Assembly: GCA_054601695.1 (NCBI GenBank)
Contig: BAAHQB010000051.1
Location: 434,001-498,000, forward strand
From: Amorphochlora amoebiformis
Taxonomy: Eukaryota > Cercozoa > Chlorarachniophyceae
Reading direction: 5' to 3'
DNA: 64,000 bases
Part shown: positions 1 to 64,000 of the stretch, piece after piece
How positions within the stretch are numbered: position 1 is the stretch's first letter
Layout of the letters: every line of letters begins with the position of its first letter
Position numbers and translations under genes: made by a program
Notes under the pieces: model-generated
Database searches by the model: none
What the model was told of the DNA's origin: nothing
The model's input: the letters and a program-made list of their open reading frames with translations, nothing else

Positions 1-101
1 TACCGGTTTTGTTATGTGTATGTATGTGTTATATATATATATATATATTTATATATAATTTTCGTGTTAATTAATATGTAATATCTGTATATATATATAT
101 G

Positions 102-140
<39 letters not shown>

Positions 141-189
141 CATATACATAATTATATCTAGCACATCATGTATATCATATACATCTAAC

Positions 190-14679
<14,490 letters not shown>

Positions 14680-14845
14680 CAGCGTGGATGCGAGAAGGAA
14701 CGCACCGGCCTGGAGCGACGAAGAGATACATGTGGTACGACGCACCTATTGGATTGGTTTGGGAAAGTGTAATGAAGGGCAAGGGTGGTGATAGGTTCAG
14801 TGTCTCGCCTGAGCGGCCATGCGGGCTGGGTTCCGGAGTTTTAGA

Positions 14846-14875
14846 TCCCGAACTATCCCGAACCATCCCGAAGTA
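14846..14875 (+). promoter_or_regulatory. Step-type heat-shock element
   Basis: Three GAA units sit exactly 10 bp apart in TCCCGAA repeats. This is the gapped or step arrangement bound by heat-shock factor. It lies about 190 bp before the cytosolic Hsp70 start and about 170 bp before the HscA-like start, so it could serve both divergent genes. Confidence 0.6.
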
Positions 14876-14950
14876 TCTCACGTCTCATGTTGATGTAAGA
14901 TATTAGGCAGTTTCATCTTAAAATATAGAAGTTTTTTTTAGAGGTCTATA

Positions 14951-14964
14951 AGAAGGTTCCAGAA
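14951..14964 (+). promoter_or_regulatory. Perfect heat-shock element (GAA-TTC-GAA)
   Basis: The sequence AGAAGGTTCCAGAA fits nGAAnnTTCnnGAA with no mismatch, followed by another GAA 9 bp on. A TATA-like TCTATAAG immediately precedes it at about 14944-14951. It is 102 bp from the Hsp70 start codon. Confidence 0.75.
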
Positions 14965-14983
14965 TCTCTGGAAACCCAGAAAA

Positions 14984-14998
14984 GGAATCTTCGGGAAA
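14984..14998 (+). promoter_or_regulatory. Second perfect heat-shock element
   Basis: GGAATCTTCGGGAAA again matches the three-unit GAA-TTC-GAA pattern exactly. It sits about 68 bp before the Hsp70 ATG, so it is promoter proximal or in the 5' leader. Two strict elements plus a step element indicate heat-induced transcription. Confidence 0.72.
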
Positions 14999-15065
14999 CA
15001 CGGGCTCTGCGCACCAGCCCAGCCGACGTCACACAAACCAGAGGAGAGAAGGAACAAGACTTACC

Positions 15066-17092
15066 ATGTCCAAAGAAAAACCTACCGGCACAGCCATCGG
15101 GATCGACCTCGGCACCACATATTCTTGTGTTGGTGTTTGGAAGAACAACGGCGTTGAAATTATCGCGAACGATCAGGGTTCGCGCACCACCCCGTCATAC
15201 GTGGCGTTCACGGATGAGGAACGTTTGATCGGAGAGGGCGCCAAGAACCAGGCCGTCCGCAACCCCACTAACACCATCTTCGATGCCAAACGGCTCATCG
15301 GGCGCAAGTTCACCGACCACACCGTTCAGACGGACATGAAGACGTGGCCATTTAAGGTTTACTCGGGTGAAGGCGGCAAGCCCATGATTCAGGTTGACTA
15401 TAAGGGTCAGAAAAAGAACTTCACTCCGGAGCAGATTTCTTCTATGGTCCTCACCAAGATGAAGAAGACCGCTGAGGATTACTTGGGCAAGGATATCAAG
15501 AATGCTGTTGTGACCGTCCCCGCGTACTTCAACGACTCACAACGTCAGGCAACCAAGGATTCTGGTACCATTGCTGGTCTCAATGTTCTCCGTATCATTA
15601 ACGAGCCCACGGCTGCCGCTATCGCCTACGGTCTTGACAAAAAAAAGGGGGCGGCTACTCAAGGCGAGAAGAACGTGCTTATCTTCGATCTTGGTGGCGG
15701 GACCTTCGATGTTTCGCTCCTCACAATCGAGGATGGTATTTTCGAAGTGAAGGCCACTGCCGGAGATACTCACCTCGGTGGGGAAGACTTCGATCACCGC
15801 ATGGTCAACCATTTCATCAAGGAGTTCAAGAGAAAGAATCGTGGTCTTGACCCTACCAAGAGCCCGAAGGCTCTACGCCGCCTACGTACAGCTTGCGAGC
15901 GCGCCAAGAAGACTCTGTCTTCTTCGACTGTTGCTCGTGTTGAGATTGACTCTTTTTTTGATGGTGTCGATTTCTCCTCGCAACTCACTCGCGCTCGTTT
16001 CAACGATCTGTGTGCGGATCTCTTCCAGAGCACTCTTACTCCCGTCGAGAAGGTGCTTCGCGACGGGAAAATGGCGAAGAGCCAGGTCCATGACGTCGTG
16101 CTTGTTGGAGGATCCACTCGTATCCCTAAGATCCAGGAGCTTATTAAAAACTTCTTCAACGGCAAAGAGCCTTGCAGGTGCCAATATTTCTGTTTATGTG
16201 GACATTCACCTTTTTGAACAATTTAATTAATTTTTTATTTTTAAACTTCAGGTCTATCAATCCCGATGAGGCCGTTGCTTATGGAGCCGCCGTGCAAGCT
16301 GCCATTTTAACAAATGTCACAAATGAGGATACCGAGAGTATGTTGCTGATCGACGTCACCCCTCTTTCGTTGGGTATCGAGACTGCTGGTGGAGTCATGA
16401 CTAAGCTTATCCCACGTAACTCCACCATTCCGTGCAAGCAGAACCAAGTTTTCTCTACCTACGCGGACAACCAGCCTGGTGTACTTATCCAAGTCTTCGA
16501 GGGAGAGCGAACGAAGACTGCCGACAACAACCTCCTCGGAAAATTCGAGCTCAGCGGCATTCCTCCTGCCCCACGCGGAGTTCCTCAGATCAACGTCACC
16601 TTCGATCTGGATGCTAACAGCATTCTGAATGTTAAGGCTGAGGACAAGTCGACACAGAAGAGTTCCAAGATTACCATCACAAACGACAAGGGACGTTTGA
16701 GCGCTGAGGAGATCGAAAAGATGATCTCTGACGCTGAGAAGTTTAAGGAAGAAGATGAGAAGCACGCCAAGAAGGTGTCCGCCAAGAATGGTCTTGAGCA
16801 GATGGCCTACGGCATTAAGACAACGCTAAACGACGAAAAGTTAAAGGGTAAGATCGGAGAAGATGACAAAAAGAAGGTCCTGAAGGCCGTAGACGATACA
16901 ATTACGTGGGTGGAGAACAATGAGTCTGCCGAGTTAGATGAGCTTGAGCACAAGAAGAAGGAGCTTGAAGCTATCTGGAACCCTATTATGCAGAAGGTCT
17001 ACGCTGCTGGTGGTGCTCCTGGAGGTGCCCCGGGGGGATCAGCTCCTCCTCCTGCTGAAGAGAACCTCGATGACCTTGACAACCTCGACTAA
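15066..17092 (+). CDS. HSP70: Cytosolic Hsp70 chaperone, two exons
   Basis: ATP-dependent folding chaperone of the cytosol and nucleus. Exon 1 is 15066-16177 and exon 2 is 16252-17092, giving 650 residues, the usual length. The N-terminal ATPase domain shows [14 protein letters not shown] near residue 11, [10 protein letters not shown] near 75, [15 protein letters not shown] near 180, [11 protein letters not shown] near 205 and [13 protein letters not shown] near 340. The linker and substrate domain follow with [14 protein letters not shown], and a helical lid ends in a Gly/Ala/Pro tail. The C-terminus is NLDDLDNLD, not the EEVD that cytosolic Hsp70s use to bind TPR co-chaperones. The splice joins AG and G into one Arg codon before [11 protein letters not shown]. 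Third-codon positions are often C or G, unlike the AT-rich surroundings. Heat-shock elements lie upstream. It is divergent from the HscA-like gene and convergent with the S1/zinc-knuckle gene. Confidence 0.97.
16178..16251 (+). other. Spliceosomal intron of the cytosolic Hsp70 gene
   Basis: This 74-nt intron begins GTGCCAAT and ends in a T-rich tract and ACTTCAG. Removing it restores the conserved Hsp70 stretch from GKEP to SINPDEAV. A candidate branch region, TTTAATTAATT, lies about 25-30 nt before the acceptor. Length and ends match short introns of the 83-residue and TPA1-like genes (60-90 nt), so this appears to be the basal intron size here. The giant introns elsewhere look secondary. 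Confidence 0.96.
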
Positions 17093-17705
17093 GAATTAGT
17101 AGTCTGATAGTTATTAGAAAAGTTCACATCATCACATTCACCCCTTCAATTATAAATTTTCAACGTGTAATATATATATATATATATATACATAAATAAA
17201 CATATAGCTTAGTAAAGTTCGTGATATATTCATGTACATATACGATGAAATATACAAAAGAAATAATACATGTCGTACTAGATCAAGTAGATGTCAATGA
17301 AACTATTATGTCTAGTATATACTAGTGCCAACATATATACCTTATTAAAGTTCATTGATGTACAATACGATGAAATATGTAGAATATACAAAAGAACTTG
17401 TCTCGTATATACTAGTGTCGTGCATATATATGTGTCTACCCGCAAGTCTAGTAGCTTTACATCATGTGCACCTACTTCTAGTATATATATACGTACTTCA
17501 AGACATCATTAGCATTGGATCATTCTAGTCTTCTAACTCTAGTAACTACGAACTGGAGTTCTGAGCTTTTCATCATATCGATCATCCTTAATGAGAAATA
17601 CACTAGAACAGCTCTTACGCTTAAAACCGTTAAACTGTACTAGCATTCGCTTCATATATAAAATTACTTAACTAGTTGCAATCAACATTAATTGAAGTCT
17701 TGAAG
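17093..17705. other. Tail-to-tail intergenic region with degenerate direct repeats
   Basis: This separates the stop codons of Hsp70 and the S1/zinc-knuckle gene. AATAAA at about 17195-17200 is a possible poly(A) signal for Hsp70. Two related stretches near 17208-17265 and 17342-17397 share TAAAGTTC, ACGATGAAATAT and ATACAAAAGAA, so part of the spacer is duplicated. No further gene is seen. Confidence 0.5.
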
Positions 17706-35638
<17,933 letters not shown>

Positions 35639-35640
35639 CT

Positions 35641-35690
<50 letters not shown>

Positions 35691-35836
35691 ATATGTATAT
35701 ATGTGTATATATACATGTATGTTTATGTATCATGTATGAATTATGTTATGTGCATAATGTATATATATATATATATATTTGAATATGTGTATACATATAT
35801 ATATATACATATATATATATATATTTGAATATATAC

Positions 35837-35868
<32 letters not shown>

Positions 35869-35907
35869 GAATACATATATATATATTATATATATATATA
35901 TATATTA

Positions 35908-35954
<47 letters not shown>

Positions 35955-35977
35955 ATGTATCATGTATATATTATGCG

Positions 35978-36014
<37 letters not shown>

Positions 36015-36049
36015 CATGTATGTATATGTATAAATGTGTATATTCAAAT

Positions 36050-36116
<67 letters not shown>

Positions 36117-36131
36117 ATTATATATATACGC

Positions 36132-36163
<32 letters not shown>

Positions 36164-36313
36164 GTAATACTTGTACATATACATGAATCCATACATTACA
36201 TACACCCATCCAATACACACACACACACATTTAAGCCTACACAAACAAACAAACAAACAAAACACCCCGCACATTTAAACACAACACCACCATTACGCAC
36301 ACTTCCACAGGTC

Positions 36314-44919
<8,606 letters not shown>

Positions 44920-45381
44920 TCACATCATGGGTTCCAAAAGCACGTCAAAAAGCTTGCCCAAACTCTTATCTACCTCGGTCGACTTCTGCAGTCATAGGAA
45001 TATAGAGCTACTGTAATAGACTTGGGGTTATTACCGTAGCCTCTGAGGCAGAGGCGGTGCGTGGCCGGGGGTGGGAAGCGGGGGTGGGTCTTGGTGGATG
45101 TTGCTGTGTTTTTTTGGAGCTCCCCTTGGGCACATTCTCTTCCCTCTTGGAGATACGATTACGGGGATACAAAGAGGGTGAATGAGAATGCGTAAGTGAA
45201 TTCATAAGGGCCTCATTTGAAGTGTGTGTTATGTGATCACGTGTCTACCGTCTCTTCCCGCCGGCCCCGTCGCCTTCCTGACCTCGATACCGACCGTCCT
45301 CGCCGCCGCCGCCGATAGCTCACACTTGAGCTTCTGCGTCGGTCGTACTCTCTACGTCTGTGCGACCTCTCGTCCGACCTC
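44920..45381 (-). CDS. RS-rich protein, C-terminal three exons
   Basis: Likely SR-related nuclear protein; 5' exons were not resolved. Exons are 45381-45249, 45145-45035 and 44985-44920, phase 0 at both internal joins, ending TGA. The first has an RS tract (for example RRRSSSVSYRRRRRGRSVS), the second is Lys/Pro/Ser rich with SSKKTQQHPPRP, and the last reads KSTEVDKSLGKLFDVL before the end. If the first exon is read through instead of spliced it meets a TGA at 45237 after VDT, so an alternative shorter end exists. No RRM could be read in 45400-45760. GC content is well above the flanking AT repeats. RS tracts are typical of splicing factors, but the partner domain is unseen. Confidence 0.55.
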
Positions 45382-46135
45382 CTGAATCACGCCATTCGCC
45401 TGAGACAACCCAATTGCAGGCTCCCATTCGACCCCCCTCCTCCCTAGAACAAAATCCGGAGACTTTTACAAAAATCGGTGATTTCAACAATCTCGCAACC
45501 CTTCCGGAGAATCTATTCCAAGGTCTACAGAAGTGAATTGCCAACCGTCTCTTCCCTAAGCCCCCGCGTAGACTCCAAAACGGCGTTTTTGTCACAATTC
45601 GATCACATCGCGCTGGTCTATAAGAGGAAGAGGATAACCCCACGGTATTCGATTCAAATTTTAGGAGTGAAAGTCCGAAGGCGAGCGTGAAAGACAGCAC
45701 GAAGCGACTCGGCGGAGATCCAGGGCCCGCCATGCATGACGGTGTGACGTCCCCCTTGGTCACGATATGGGTCCCGTGGATCCCGGATATAAGCCGGAAC
45801 CCAGAACCATCTTAATTATTCGTATCAAGTATCCCCGGGGATTCCGGCGGGGATCCACTGACAAGCATACGGGGGCCAAAGCCGCTGTGTCTCACCCCGG
45901 CATGACTCCCATTCCTTCCCGAACCTCGGTCTCGTGGCTGTTATCTGTCTTTATGCTCTCGGCTCTCATCTCGGTGTCAGTGGTAATATCTCAAAGTAAT
46001 TTGGGATGGGAATCATTGAAATCGAGAATAGAGAATTTTTTGTTGCCTTAGGTCCTAAATGCCGGATCCAGTTCAAGCGCTTTAGAGCAACCTATACGCG
46101 TGAACGGGCGGGCCCCGTGTGTTTCTACTCAAACA
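45382..46135. other. GC-richer interval between RS gene and 83-residue gene
   Basis: This should contain the unread 5' exons of the RS gene (minus) and the promoter of the 83-residue gene (plus). A T-rich stretch and a CAG acceptor occur just before 45381 on the minus strand. No RRM or other domain could be assembled. Confidence 0.35.
45767..46051 (+). CDS. Small possible membrane protein, weak
   Basis: An open frame of 94 residues begins ATG at 45767. It has a basic first half and one hydrophobic segment, WLLSVFMLSALISVSVVI, near residues 59-76. It lies between the minus-strand RS gene and the plus-strand 83-residue gene, where 5' exons of the RS gene are also expected on the other strand. 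No family is recognised and no splice support exists. It may be chance in a GC-richer interval. Confidence 0.2.
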   Translation: MGPVDPGYKPEPRTILIIRIKYPRGFRRGSTDKHTGAKAAVSHPGMTPIPSRTSVSWLLSVFMLSALISVSVVISQSNLGWESLKSRIENFLLP

Positions 46136-46610
46136 ATGTCCAGGGTATACTAAATTCCAAGCGTTGGCACGCGTTCCAACCCAAAACCCATCCCACAACC
46201 ACAGGGCCGAGCGGTACGGAGATATTCCCACAAGAATCCCGAGGAGCTGCTCGAAGATCTTGTCCACGACGAATCTGACCAGGCTAACAAGCAGCATGGT
46301 ATTAGTGCTGTTATCCTATGATGCTGTAACCACTTCTAGCCTAACTGAGCGTGTTACACAAATATCTGCAGCTGTGTTCGACGCCGTTGGGGACGCAATT
46401 AAAACTCTTGATGAGTGCCTAGGTGGAAATGCGACGGCGTGCGATATGCTAGGCCCGGACCCACTGGAGGAACTCGAGGTACATAACCTGTCAGCTGCAC
46501 AAATAGAGATTTCGTTTGCACGCCACAACTAAAAAGCTTGGCTGACTAAACGGATTTTTCGCACGTAGGATGACGATGACACGCCGTTGGAGTTTTCTTC
46601 GGAAGCATAA
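46136..46610 (+). CDS. Small acidic protein of 83 residues, four exons, function unknown
   Basis: Exons are 46136-46144 (Met-Ser-Arg), 46205-46298, 46372-46478 and 46569-46610 (TAA). Introns are 60, 73 and 90 nt, all GT-AG, and every phase agrees. The start codon is preceded by ACA. The product begins MSRGRAVRRYSHKNPEELL and is then mostly acidic, with AVFDAVGDAIKTLDECLGG as a likely amphipathic helix, DPLEELEDDDD and the end PLEFSSEA. There is no signal peptide or membrane segment. The last intron has a branch-like CTGACTAAAC upstream of its acceptor. I do not recognise the family; the composition suits a small adaptor or assembly factor, which is only inference. It is tail to tail with the USP30-like gene. 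Confidence 0.7.
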
Positions 46611-60982
<14,372 letters not shown>

Positions 60983-61024
60983 TTTCCCGCGACTTTTTAA
61001 AACTGAGAATTGGCACGTGCCGGA
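60983..61024. promoter_or_regulatory. 42-bp gap between divergent USP30-like and TPA1-like start codons
   Basis: The two ATGs face away from each other with only 42 bp between them. The gap holds TTTTTAAAA and CACGTG, an E-box-like palindrome. Transcripts must start inside the opposite gene, or the leaders are extremely short. Confidence 0.55.
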
Positions 61025-63909
<2,885 letters not shown>

Positions 63910-63936
63910 GTTGGTTCGATGCGTATATGCAAATGG

Positions 63937-63980
<44 letters not shown>

Positions 63981-64000
63981 ATATGTACCTAAATATATAT

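Noticed and set aside
16172-16253. Start of a second plus-strand frame before exon 2 of Hsp70
   Set aside because: The Met-led start is intron sequence. Splicing at 16177/16252 restores the conserved protein.
15537-16785. Open frames antisense or out of frame to Hsp70
   Set aside because: They are shadows of a strongly biased coding sequence.

Overview
The window is nuclear DNA of an intron-rich eukaryote. It has GT-AG spliceosomal introns, cytosolic-type Hsp70, TTAGGG-type repeats, solo-LTR-like elements and no bacterial gene order. The lineage cannot be fixed from the sequence; a unicellular alga, protist or fungus-like organism is my guess. Most of the 64 kb is (AT)n microsatellite plus GA, CA, ACAT and telomere-like arrays. 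Most long reading frames are translations of these repeats (runs of Y/I, S/L, R/E or MYVC) and are not genes.

The real coding sequence sits in short non-repetitive islands of about 12-220 bp between the AT tracts. Reading each island for AG-exon-GT boundaries and joining them by codon phase gives long genes whose introns are packed with microsatellite. On the minus strand, 14679 down past base 1 holds a divergent organelle-type Hsp70 (HscA/DnaK-like) with 21 visible exons. On the plus strand, 15066-17092 is a normal 650-residue cytosolic Hsp70 with one 74-nt intron. On the minus strand, about 35638-17706 is an S1-domain plus CCHC zinc-knuckle RNA-binding protein (ZCCHC17-like), and 42939-36314 is an unrecognised gene of at least nine exons. 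45381-44920 (minus) is an RS-rich protein. 46136-46610 (plus) is an 83-residue acidic protein in four exons. 60982-48271 (minus) is a complete 19-exon USP30-like deubiquitinase of about 460 residues. 61025 to beyond 63909 (plus) is a TPA1/OFD1-type 2-oxoglutarate prolyl hydroxylase.

The two Hsp70 genes are divergent and share a 386-bp promoter with three heat-shock elements, one of them step type. The USP30-like and TPA1-like genes are divergent across only 42 bp. The Hsp70 and S1/zinc-knuckle genes, and the 83-residue and USP30-like genes, are tail to tail.

The most interesting structural signal is that many introns carry decayed copies of the neighbouring exon, often with the splice donor or acceptor still readable. 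This suggests introns grew by tandem duplication of exon-plus-AT units, leaving dead exons behind. One twin exon in the HscA-like gene is still open and phase compatible. Telomere-like arrays with a conserved 88-bp embedded element lie inside introns of three different genes.

All exon joins were read by eye from splice motifs, phase and family motifs. No alignment, search or transcript evidence was available.
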